From: Moringa oleifera
Lineage: Eukaryota; Streptophyta; Magnoliopsida; Brassicales; Moringaceae
Direction: 5' to 3'
Length of the DNA: 64,000 nt
NCBI GenBank assembly: GCA_021397835.1
Contig: JAJFZO010000609.1
Coordinates: 12,464,001 to 12,528,000 of the forward strand
Made by a program: the position numbers and the translations under genes. The notes under the pieces were generated by a model. That model searched no databases. It saw only the letters and a program-made list of their open reading frames with translations, and had not been told where the DNA came from. Of the stretch, positions 1-18,009 are shown piece after piece (the first letter of the stretch is position 1; every line of letters begins with the position of its first letter).

Positions 1-99
1 AGAATGCCCATTAAAACTTGGGATTGCGATTCTTATTTTTCCATCCCAAATTCACATAGTGCCTATACATTTTTATTCTCACGGTAAAAACGTTCTGAA

Positions 100-1620
100 A
101 AAAATATGGTATTTATTTCAAATTTTTATTATTATTTTTTATTTTTAATTAAAGATATATATAATTTTAAACTTAATGTACTTTTTAATTTGAACCTTAA
201 ATTTTAATATGATTTAATTTTATCTTAAAAATATTATATTTGTTTAAACTAAAACTTGATTCAAAACCAACTATGAAAAAATAAAGATATTTTTATAGTA
301 AAATGCTTAAAAATAATTTAAATAAATTATCCACTTCATTTTAACTTAATACTTTAAATTTAAATAATTTTGAAACTTGCAAATTATTGGTTATGAATTT
401 CTCATTTTTTTTACAATATAATTTTTTTTGAAAAAATATTTTAGTGTTCAAAATTTTTTATTTTTTTAATGACGATAGTTTGAATATTTTTTTACATGCG
501 TGAAAAATTTTAAGTTAAAATTTATTTTACAAAATCTCTAATTTAAATTTTTTTAATTTTTAAACATTTTATTACAAATTTAAATTAAATTAAAAAATTA
601 AATATAAAATTAAACCAAATTAAAGTTTATGATTCAAATTAAAAATAAAAATTATTTATACTTTTTATTTTACCCAAAAATTAATATTTTCTTTCCATCA
701 AATTATTTTAAGCTTATTAATTATGTCTTACTTACCTTTTAATTTAATTTGAAAATAGATAGTGATAACAATGTTATTGTTGCTCTTACTATTATCACAT
801 TATAAATAAAGTAAAAGTTATTTTACACTTTGAGTTTTATGTTTTTAATCAAATTATGATTTTTAAAATGTTTGCAAACATTAATTTTTAATTTAAATAT
901 GTTTAATTTTTAATTTTTTAATAAAATTAAAATTAATTTAAATTGAAAAATAAAAATTTGTTTGAAGATGTTTTGATTGAAGATGGATAATAAAACTCAA
1001 GTTTTAAATGATGTTTATCTCTATTGATATTTAATTTTATTAAATATGATACTATCTTAATTTACATAATTTATTCAAATTGTGTGCTTTTAGATTTTAG
1101 TTCTTATATATTTTAATTTTTAGGTAAAGATTATAAAACTTTGAAGTTTAATTTTTTTTAAAATAAATTTTGATTTTTAATTTTTTGGATGAATTTTAAT
1201 TTGTTAGATTAGATCACATAACTATTATAAAAAATTTTAAACATTAAGAATATTTAAATTAAATATTTTTACAATAAATTTTGATCTATAATTTTTTATC
1301 CATGTAAAAAATATTCAAATGATTATAAAAGAGTTTTGAAATTTTGAAATATTAAAAATATTTTAGAAAAACTTGTATGATAAAAAATTTATCAGTTAAA
1401 AATTATTCAAACTTAAAAGATAAATAGTAAAAATTTTTAAAGTTATTTTTTAGATAATTTAACAATTCAAACACAAAATTATTAAAAAATTTAAAATTAA
1501 AATTCATTTAAAAATGATATTTTACTTATTTATTTTTATTTTTAAAATTCTATTATTAATTTAAAATTTTATTTTTAAATTTTTAACATTAAATTATATA
1601 AATATTGTGACATAATCAAA
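100..1620. repeat. AT-rich dispersed repeat block, copy A
   Basis: This stretch is extremely A/T-rich and has no plausible coding exon. It contains two inversely oriented copies of one motif: a plus-oriented version around 410-560 (poly-T run, then ttttttacatgcgtg, then a taaaatttattttac-like tract) and its reverse complement around 1265-1335 (acaataaattttgat, then atccatgtaaaaaat). Related sequence recurs near 13830-14460 and 55920-56600. The arrangement suggests an old MITE-like or other non-autonomous repeat family, but I could not define clean terminal repeats or a target duplication, so family and boundaries are inferred. Confidence 0.5.
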
Positions 1621-2558
1621 AAAGACCTAAACTTTTTGCCTGCACTTTTTATCAATGTACGGAAAGAATATTAAAAACTACCTCATAAAATAATAAAAAT
1701 AAATTTCTTATGAATTTTAAATAACAAACTTATTTTATTGCAAATGGAATGATGATGAGGATAACCAAATAAATGACTTAGATTCAATTTTATTCACATA
1801 TATAGTTTTTTTTTTTCTTATTTCAGGTACATTCATCAGTAATGGCCCATCAACACCATGGACGTCATTTAAAAAGAAGAACTGGAAATATCTGGAATTA
1901 TCAAATTATATTAGCCAAACAAAGTTTAATAGTTAATACGGGGCGAAGACCAACGAGTCAATGAAAACTGAAGGCAATAGCGCGAAGCGCGTGATAAGGG
2001 ACCTTAGCCGTGTCGCCGTTTGGGGTCCACATCTAAATAATCAACCAATAATAATACCTAATCAGGCATCTAATGCGCTCTCGTCTCTCTCCAAACACTC
2101 CCTTTAGTCCACCGTTTCCGTCCCCTCTCTCTCTCGCTGTCTTCCGCGTCCCCTCGGTCATCTTTCCTGTTCCTCTCTCTTGGCGAGTGACAATCGATTC
2201 AGGGTCTTTGGAAATCGAATCAGATCGCGAAATCTTTTGTTTGATTGTCCTTGAATGAAAGTGCGAAGCATTTCCTCTGTCGACAAAGTAGGGTTTAGAT
2301 CTGTTTTATCTTGTTGAATGTTCGTTTCTCAAGGGAAAATTTTGTATTTGCCTCTCCAATTCGATATCAATTCGTGTTGTGATCTCCATTTGTACAAGCC
2401 AATTGCGAATTTCCTATAAATTTCACAATTAGGATTTGAGTTTAGATTTGATCTTCGTGGTTGGAGGAATCTAGACCAGCTTTAGGTTAGATTGAAGTGT
2501 TCTATTTTCCTTTTAGGACCTTTCTAGTTGTGTTTATTTTCTATTTACTGGTGTGGAA
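1621..2558 (+). promoter_or_regulatory. Promoter and 5' leader of the poly(A) polymerase gene, with upstream ATGs
   Basis: AT-rich DNA gives way near 1840 to more mixed sequence. A GGCCCA element (reverse of the site II motif TGGGCC) lies at about 1844-1849, and a CT-rich leader-like tract spans about 2078-2180. Three ATGs precede the main start: an ORF at 2073-2258 (61 aa), one at 2255-2317 (20 aa) and one at 2318-2419 (33 aa). The third ATG directly follows the TGA of the second. If transcription starts near 2050, all three would be uORFs. The transcription start and any leader intron cannot be determined here. Confidence 0.5.
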
Positions 2559-9312
<6,754 letters not shown>

Positions 9313-10335
9313 TATTTGCAAGGCAAATCACTTTGAAGGATCATTATGTGGAAAGACAGAACACCTGGGTAAGTGCAAAATCACTGGCAGGGTTCCTTCG
9401 AGTTTGTGTAACGCGATGCCCTGGTCATGTGGACTGAGAACAAGTAAAGCCATGCAAAGGACTGTATGTAGCTTGATGGCATAGCTTATAGCTCAAGGGC
9501 TTGGGCTGTGCTGTTGAAGCTTAGCCTACCCAAGTTAGAAGTGCCTGTGCGCTTGGTTATTCATGGGTGCTTTGAGTGCATTAGCATGTTGAATTTGTGG
9601 TTGGCCATATAATCTGTTTCCATGCCTTTTGTTATCTTTAGTTCTTGGCTGGGACAAAATAATTTGGTCACAACTTCAAATTGTATATCGAACCCAGACT
9701 TTGTATGGTTTGTGAAGTTTTGTTTCTATTATACCCTAGGTTTATTGGCCTATTGTCAATGTATGTGCACTTTGACATGGTTAATCTCTCTCTCTCTCTC
9801 TCCACAGAGATCCACATGCACAGGAAGATACATGCAAACAACTGAAAGCAGTGATTCACTGATTATCTAATTAGACCAAAAAAGGGGAAAAAAAAAAAAA
9901 AGCAAGCAAGAAAGAAAAGAAACAGAAGCCTTGGTTCTGAGTGCGTTAATCAACGTGTCAGGCGCAATGCTTTTGCAACTTCTGATTTGTTTGTGAAGTC
10001 CCTAAAAAGGATTCTGGGTCCTTTGTAAAGAATCAGTCTTGTCCATATTTGCCCCCACAAGTACCTAGCTGACAAATTATGGCATCCCATGAGCAGATAA
10101 ATCTCAATATTCTAATCTTTTTCTTACTACCACATCAATGTAAGCTTCGAGGGTGGAATTCATGGCTAGAAAAATAGGTGCAACACTGGCTATCGTCACT
10201 AGAACGTCTTATTCCTACCTATGCTATCATCTCTGGTAAGTCTTACCCCCCCCCCCCCCACACCCATGCAACAGAAAAGATTTTGATCGCATCCTCTAAT
10301 TTTAGAGGTTAGTGATAATCCTTCACTGACTGCTG
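9313..10335. other. Convergent 3' intergenic region with simple repeats
   Basis: Lies between the stop codons of the poly(A) polymerase (+) and the receptor kinase (-), so it holds both 3' UTRs. A (CT)n run lies at about 9785-9802, an A-rich run at about 9888-9901 and a run of 14 C at 10246-10259. The ORFs here lack family resemblance. A polyadenylation site could not be placed. Confidence 0.6.
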
Positions 10336-13300
10336 TCAAACATCATAAAAGAAGCAGTTATCATTCTGGGTTACCTTACTACTCTCTTTGTAAGCAGAAA
10401 GATGAGTCCCAGTGCCAAGTAGGGGAGCAACATCATACTCATTGGCAACAAATCCTTCTGGAGGGCTGAATTGACGCAGAATCTCCAGAACGTCCTTCAT
10501 GAAAGGCCTATTGGAAGGTAATGTACTAGTGCAAATAAGTCCCAGCTTAAACACTGTGATGATTTCCTGCAGGTACCGTGGCTCTTTAATCTGCTTGTCA
10601 AGTGCCTCATCAATAGGCTTCTCCTCTTGATAGTACTGCCATGCCCATTCTGCAAGGTTGGTGTACTCATCTCCGCTGTTGGCTTCTCTTCCTGTCACCA
10701 GCTCTAGAAGCACCACTCCAAAGCTATACACATCAACCTTTTCGTTCACCTTTGTCGTATAAGCATACTCTGCAGAAACCACAAGGATGTGTCAAAAATT
10801 ATGCCTTACTTTACTTGAAAACTCTGGGCAAGAAATTCAAAAAGCTATCTGAAATTGATTGATGGGCATGAATGAAATTGCATTTCACAGTTCTTGAATG
10901 CTCTTACCTGGGGCAATGTAACCAAAAGAGCCGGCAACTGCAGACATGGTGTGAGGATCTCCATGCTTAACCAACATCTTGGCCAATCCAAAGTCTGCTA
11001 TTCTTGCCTTGAATTCATAATCCAACAAGATGTTGCTGGACTTCACATCACGATGGATGATCAGTGGGGAACAATCATGGTGCATGTAGCATAGGCCCTG
11101 AGCAGCTCCTATTGCGATCTGCAACCTCCTTGGCCAATCCAAAGTCACGTTATGGACTGAATTCATCCCTGATGACCCTCTTCTTTCCTTACTGTGAAGC
11201 CATCTATCTAAGCTCCTATTCTCCATGTACTCGTACACAAGAAGCTTTGAGTCCTCGCTGGAGATACAACATAATAATTTCACTATGTTCGCATGTCTTA
11301 TTGTCCCTAGTATCTCAACTTCTGCAATAAATTCTTTCTCTAGCTTCTGATCCAGCTTCCTGCTATTCCATATCCTCTTCACCGCAACAAATTCACCTGG
11401 ACCATTAATAGCTATCTTGTACACCTTCCCTGATCCACCACTTCCAATCAGATTGTTCTCTGTCAAACTTGAGAGAATGTTCACCTCTGTAAAATCCAAT
11501 CTGTGGAATGAGGTCAGCTTCCATGTCACAAGTTCGCGTCCAAGCTTTTTCCTCCTGTAGTCTCTAACTATGAACAACGTTGAAATAACACTAATTAAGA
11601 AGATGAGGAGTGCAAGAGCTAGTATCATGGCGAGGTATTTAGAAGAAAATCTGTTCGATACACGAAGTTTGGCATCGCAATCTGGAAGGTCGAAGACTGG
11701 AGTCTCTGCACAGAGATTGGAATTGTTCAAGAAACTGTTTTGATATGCAGAGTTATCAAACTCCTCTGGGATTTTTCCAAAGAGTTTATTGGATGACAAG
11801 TCGAGGAAAGTAAGCCTCAGGTTGCCAATTTCAGGTGGGATTTCACCTGAGAGTTGATTCTCAGATAAATCCAGATTAAGCAGGTCAGGTAAAGACCCAA
11901 AGGCAGCTGGAATTTCACCAGAAAGCTTGTTTCTGGAGAGATTCAAAGTAGTTAACCACCTCCACGAGACTATTTCTGAAGGCAATTCACCAGAAAGTTG
12001 ATTCTCATCAAGCAAGAGAGTGATAAGGTGAGAAAGGGAAGTCAATTGCTTGGGAATTTTCCCGGAGAGTAGATTGTTACTTGCCTGGAACACCGTCATC
12101 CTTGACCAAGAACCGATTTCACTTGGAATCTCGCCAGAAAATCTGTTATCACTGATCTCAACTCTCGTCAAATTCCAGGCTACATGCCTTGGGAGCTTGC
12201 CCGTAAACGAGTTGTTACTGATCATTAAGCTGGAGAGATTGAAAGTAGTCCATAGACCAGGAGGGATCTCACCAGAAAACCTGTTGTTATAGAGCTGAAC
12301 CGTCCGCAAAGTGCTACAATTTCCAAGCCATTCAGGCAACTCTCCACTGAGATTGTTCGAAAACGCAACCACACCTTGTAGAACACCTGCAGCGCAAAGA
12401 TTTTCCGGTAATCGGCCACTGAACTGGTTGTCCGATACCTCGAACGCCTCGAGCTTCGAATGACGGCCTAATTCTGGGGGCAAGACTCCACTCAACTTAT
12501 TGCCAAAAACGCTGAAATGCTTCAGTGTAGGAATCAGGCCTATACTTGATGGTACCTCACCAGACAACTGATTGTCGAACAGATTCAAGAGTTCCAGTTT
12601 CTGTAACTTACCCAAATCTTGGGGTATCGAGCCAGTCAAATTATTCATGGAGAGATCGAGTTCAGCCAAATTCAAGGCTTCGATCGATATGGGTAACTCA
12701 CCAGACAATTTGTTATGAAATAGATACAAAGTGGTTAAACTCTTCAACCCAAAGAACCCAGCAGGGATTACACCCTCCAGATCGTTCCTCGACAAATCCA
12801 CGTGCTCCAGACTGGAAAGGTTGCCAAGGCTTTCGGGTATTTCACCGATCAAATTGGTTTGACTCATCCACAGGTACTTCAACTTCTTCAACTTATCGAA
12901 GCTTTGCGGTATCTTGGCAGGCACGAATTTGTCGTTATAGGCCATACCTAGCACTTCAAGATTGGACAGGTCCCCTATCTCCTCGGGAAATGTGCCATTG
13001 AATTCGTTCTGGTACAGATGCAGCAATTGTAACTCCGTCAATCGTCCTATCGCCGGAGGAATATCACCGGAAAAGTTGTTGCCACCGAGGTTGAGGAATA
13101 GAAGACTAGACAATCCGTCTATGTCGCTAGGGACCGGGCCGATAAAGCAGTTCTGAGAGAGGTCTAAATCTTGCAGCTTCGAGCACTTGTATAGCACAGT
13201 CGGGAACTCTCCGGGTATGTAGTTCCAGGAGAGGTCAAGGGACGTCAAATTCTTGAGATCACATATTGTTGATGGGATTTTACTGGTGATGCTCATGTTC

Positions 13301-13539
13301 TTGAGACGTAACCCGGTTACCGTGTTTTCTGCGCATACGACCTCCGGCCAATCGCACGGCGAGGATGAAGAGTTCCAGTGCTGAATGGACGTTGGATTTC
13401 CAAGTTGTTGTTTAAGACTGATTAAGATTGACCTCTCCTCTGTGTTCACAGTTTGTGAATTAACCTCCAAAGATAGAAACATGAGGAGGAAAACAAGGAA
13501 AACCAGTTGGGTTCCGGGAAATGACGGTGGTTTGGACAT
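10336..13539 (-). CDS. HSL3-like: LRR receptor-like kinase (subfamily XI), HSL3/NUT-like
   Basis: Cell-surface receptor kinase of 1021 aa in two exons: 13539-10908 and 10769-10336, joined inside the Glu codon of the APE motif. The ATG at 13539 was chosen because it opens a signal peptide (hydrophobic core LVFLVFLLMFLSL); the frame stays open 60 codons further upstream without one. Order: signal peptide 1-28, LRR cap with SSPCDWPEVVC, about 20 LRRs to about 610, transmembrane helix about 635-658, kinase about 690-970. Kinase motifs are intact: glycine loop GSGGSG, Lys about 721 in VAVKR, HRD 829-831, DFG about 849, APE. It is therefore an RD kinase, probably active. The C-terminal stretch FKLGLICTSTLPSNRP resembles Arabidopsis HSL3 (AT5G25930), the receptor reported for CTNIP/SCREW peptides. 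Orthology and ligand are inferred from similarity recalled from memory. Confidence 0.9.
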
Positions 13540-13699
13540 TTGGGTTGGTTTCAGTTGGTTCTTCTGGGTGGTGGTTCTCTTTGCCGGGAAAAACAGATTT
13601 GCAGAGAACAACAGGTGGTGTGGGGGGGGTATTCGCTCGACTAAGAAGGTGATATAATAGTTCATGGTTTGTGAAATGGCACCCCATTTTGGTTTAAAT

Positions 13700-14780
13700 A
13701 ACACGTGTGCCACTAGCACAAGTAATTGCTTCAGTCAAACTTCACAGATCCATTGTTACTTTATCACACAAATCAATTAAATCTAAGTGTCGGATCGTTA
13801 TAGATGCTACGACCTCCAATAATCCTAAATTCCTTTATTTAATATTTTTAAAAATAAATATCATTTAAAATTTTGATTTTAAATTTTTTAATCAAATATT
13901 AATTTTTAAAATATATTTAAATATATATTAATTTATTAATTTTATTTAAATTAAATTTAAATTCAAAATGATCATAAAAAATTAATAAATTTTTATTATT
14001 AAAAATGACTAAAAATTTCTCAAATAGATTTTATTCTCCAAATTTAAATTTTTTTAACTAATTAACTATTTTTATGTATTTTTTTAAAATTTTTAATGAT
14101 ATATTTTTTAAGAAAAATAATTTTAGTACTCAAAAAATTTTAAATTTTTTTATGATGATAGCTTAAATATTTTATTATATTTATAAAAAAATTTTAATTC
14201 AAAATTTATTATAAAATATTTTTAATATTTAATTTTTTAATAAAATATAATTTTGATAAAATTAAAATATTAAAGTCTGTTTGGATACTTTTTCAAAATA
14301 AAAATTTGATTGAAGAGATATGTTAAAATTTAAAGTTTTAAATGATATTTATTTTATTTTTAATTAATATCATTCATTTATTTGAATTCGTATATAAATT
14401 TTTATATTAAAAATATATAATATTTTTATGATATATAACAGTAATATAAAAATTATTCATTTATTTTATGAAGTAATATGTGCAGTAGTCTTTGTAAAAA
14501 TTCAATACTGTTTTATATCAATAGAAAACTCTAATCTGAAAATTGAATATTGAGATCAATCCCATTACACTAAATTCATTCATTTGGTCAATGTAACGTT
14601 TTGAAAACTAAAAAAGCTTTGTTGAAATCTCATGAGTCATGCCTTCTAGTTTTCATAAGAACATTGTGATTACTTGAATTTAGGATCGCCACGTGGCACA
14701 TAGCTCAGGCCCTAGAGGCTAAATTGGCCACTTCTGTCGTGGTTCAGGTAAAAAGGCACTTCCAACTTGGCCACGTGGGA
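13700..14780 (-). promoter_or_regulatory. Upstream region of the receptor kinase with three G-boxes
   Basis: CACGTG cores occur at 13702-13707 (acacgtgtgc, about 165 bp upstream of the ATG), at 14688-14697 (perfect palindrome GCCACGTGGC) and at 14772-14777 (ggccacgtggg). G-boxes bind bZIP and bHLH factors and, in ABRE-like contexts, respond to abscisic acid. An AT-rich repeat block separates the proximal one from the distal pair. The distal pair, 84 bp apart, is more than 1.1 kb from the start codon, so its target gene is uncertain. Confidence 0.4.
13830..14460. repeat. AT-rich dispersed repeat block, copy B
   Basis: Over 14100-14235 this matches the plus-oriented motif of the block at 410-560: same order of poly-T, aattttagtactcaaaa-like, gatgatagcttaaatattt and taattcaaaatttatta tracts. 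It also shares a gattgaagagat...aagttttaaatgatatttatt tract (14312-14355) with 975-1020. I see no coding capacity. It is probably a decayed non-autonomous repeat inserted upstream of the receptor kinase gene. Confidence 0.5.
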
Positions 14781-17700
14781 CCGTATTTTTTGCTATGGAT
14801 GGCAATCTCGTAGTTCTCAGTTGTTACAGTAGCCTTTGCTTAAGCAGTTCGGCTTGAGGCGGCGGCGAGCCACTCAATGACAATGCCAGTGAGCTTATCA
14901 TATTCAGCTTAAGCCAAAGCCAATCCAAACAGTTTCCTAAGTCAACGGCTCCTAGTCAAAGCATGGGGGACGTTGGTGTGGAGACAAAGGATGACGCTAA
15001 CAGGAAGCTTCAGTGTTCATTGCGCCCAGTTTGTTTAATAATTGTTTGGTTTGCTGTCGAATGTTGACTGTGGGATCCCAATCTTCAGTCAATTTTCCAA
15101 TTGATATTTAATGCCCTTTTTGAATTTCTTGGCCATATGCTTTGTTGTTTTATCCTTTATCACTTATTATTTAGACCGAATAATGGCTCTTATTCCTTAT
15201 TTAAATAATAAATTTGCTATTCTAGAACCGTGAATCACGAAAAAGCGAATAATTATTAAGTTCCGTGATTTAGATGATCTTCGGATAATAATTATTTACA
15301 AAATGAATAAATTCTACGATTAAATTTAAAAAATAATAATGTGATATTCGAAAAAAAAAAAAACTTAGATTTGGTATATATGCAGAGATCTAAGTAGGTG
15401 CAGGTGAAATTGAAAGGTCTCATTTATGAAATATATGCATGATTATAAGAAAAAATTAAGATGCTTAAGTTAATATATTTATCAATAAAATATTAATTGT
15501 ATAAAAATATTTTTATTATAGTATATATATTTTTAAATTTTTTAAATTGATAATTTAAAATTTTTAAATTAACTGTGAATTAATATTACTAATTTTTTGA
15601 AATTTTTCCACAGATTTGAAAGTTTGAAATCTTTAAACATAAGCTTGGGAACATAAATTAATCTCACGTTCTAAAAATCTAATTCATTTTGATCATTTAT
15701 GGTTGACTTAGCTGATTACATGTACTTTATATCTATTAACTTGACATATATTTACTATCAAACTATTCTCTAAATTAGGTGAAGAAAATGTATTTTATAT
15801 CAATTTAATTTTGTTTTTTTATTGGTGGGGTGACGTTAAAACCTTTTATTTTATTTCAATTAAATAAATATTTATAATTTTTTTATTTTCATAATTTTCT
15901 TCCTAAAAATAATAAAAAACTCAAGCGGAAAGAAAAGTAGTTGATTAATTCCCTTTTCCGTCACACCAAAGTTGTTTCGGATTTTCTTTTCCTTTAATCA
16001 AAGCTGGACGTGGACTTCTTAATTAATCTGAAAGCAATAAAAAGAATAATGAATTTTATTTTGTAGCATTGTTCACAATAACAAAGTTTGTGTATATATA
16101 TATATATGATGTAAACCGCAAGATTAATTGCAGAGAGTAACGCAAAAATGCTAATTAATCACAAAAATATATGGTAAGATAGCAGGAATGATGAGGTCAA
16201 AAGCTAGAAAGAAAGGTTGGCAAACCTAAGGGCTTTAAAAATGGGGAATATTAATTAGGTTAATGATGAATTCCAAATTCCAAATGGTAGGCTACCCGAA
16301 TTCGTTATCTTTAATTAAGGGCCATCGGTGATTAATTAGAGAGAGCAAAGAATAATGCAAATAAAAGAAAATGCAATAAGTGCAGTTTCCACTGCTGTGG
16401 TGTGGAAAGTATGGAGAGGGGGTGGAGTAAGTAGAGAAGACTGGCTACCAAGACAACAAATCATTACCAATCTCAACTAATAGATTTGAAAGCAGCCACT
16501 GACATTAAAGATTTTGAGCTTTTGGAAGTTGAATGCCTCTTGGCTTGTCGAAAAGGGTTGGGTTGTTTTTCTTTAAAAAAGAAAGAAGAAATTAAGATAT
16601 CATATATAAAATATATAATTAAGGTATTATTAGTGATTTAGTCGGACCATGTGCCTAGAAAATGGATCTAACCAAATCTTACAAAAAGGTGAAATCTCCA
16701 GATATGTTAGACTAATTGCCTTGATGCTTTAAAAAAAAAGATGAAAGCCTGGGGAGAAATGGTTGTGGTGTGGATTGAGGTTAATGAATGAAATCTACCT
16801 GTGGTACGTTGGCACCATCAAAGAGGTTGATAAAAATGATTTATTTGTAAATTGATTGATATTTATTTTAATAATTTGATTTTTGTAAATGCAAATTTAC
16901 AGAAAATTATTTATTTATTTATTTATCTTATATCTTATTCATATGATGTATTAACATCTAAAAATTATAATAGTCTGGACTATATTTTTTGAGGCTTTGT
17001 GGTTATCTCTTTAATGTCAAAAATTAATTTTGAATTAATTTTTTTGGGACTCCGATTTGCTACTTGAATCCTAACTCATGTCTATATAATTATATCAAAT
17101 ATCCTTTTATTCTTAAACAAAAAAAAAAAAAAAATTAGTCACTTCAAGCCAAAGGTGGAATAGAAATTTGTCTAACAATAACTTGCACCAAGATGACCAA
17201 ATGGGTATTATTATTTTTAAAAATATTTTTTAAATGATGCAAAGTTTAAAAATTAAAAGGTGAATTATTTATTTTAATATATATATATATGGTAAAAATA
17301 TTGATAGTGCAAATTCTCATTCAAAAATTTATGATGTGTTTATTAATCAGAAATGAAAAATGAGAGTGAAAAATCAGAATAAATTTCACATTTTTATATT
17401 ATTTTTATTATAAAATGAGAATGAAAATATGTAAGTATAACTGAATTTGGAGTTGGGAAATGGGATTGATGATCTCAAACTCCCATGAGGTTGACATTTT
17501 TATCTTTTAAGCTCAGAGGTAAATTATTATTTTATCTTAAATATTTATAAAATAAAAATTTATAATTAATTAATATATTAATTAGTGATATAAGTTTGTT
17601 ATTTATTTTTTAAAATATTTATTATTGGTAAAAAATTAATGTTTAATCTATTTTAAAAAATAATTTTAAGTAATATATTTATATTTTTTAATATTATAAT

Positions 17701-18000
17701 AATTATTATAATATATAATAATATTATTTTTAATTAAAAATATATAAATATACTTAAAAAAATATATAGATAAATTTACAATATTTTATTTCAATTTGGA
17801 ATCAAAATAAACATACAAATAGGATTTTAATTTCAATTTTTGAATATTAAATAAATAATTTATTCTGAATCCGATTTCTTATTTTCATTCTTGTTCATTC
17901 CTATTTTTACCCATTTCTTATCCAAATGAAGGAACTAGTTTGGTTTAAAGTTTTATTCGAGCAAATACACGAAAGTAAGCTAAATGATAATGCTAATCCG
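14781..18000. other. Intergenic region, no gene recognised
   Basis: Low-complexity and AT-rich, with A-runs at about 15349-15361 and 17120-17134 and short TA runs near 16093 and 17279. All reading frames are short and show no family resemblance. It separates the receptor kinase from the 3' end of the permease pseudogene. I see nothing functional that I can support. Confidence 0.6.
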
Positions 18001-18009
18001 GTTTCTGCG

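Noticed and set aside
12546..13001. 151-aa frame antisense to the receptor kinase
   Set aside because: Shadow of the regular LRR coding sequence on the opposite strand, with no independent similarity.
10885..13719. Start of the receptor kinase 60 codons upstream (13719)
   Set aside because: The extension lacks a signal peptide at its start, whereas the ATG at 13539 begins one directly. The extra codons are probably leader.
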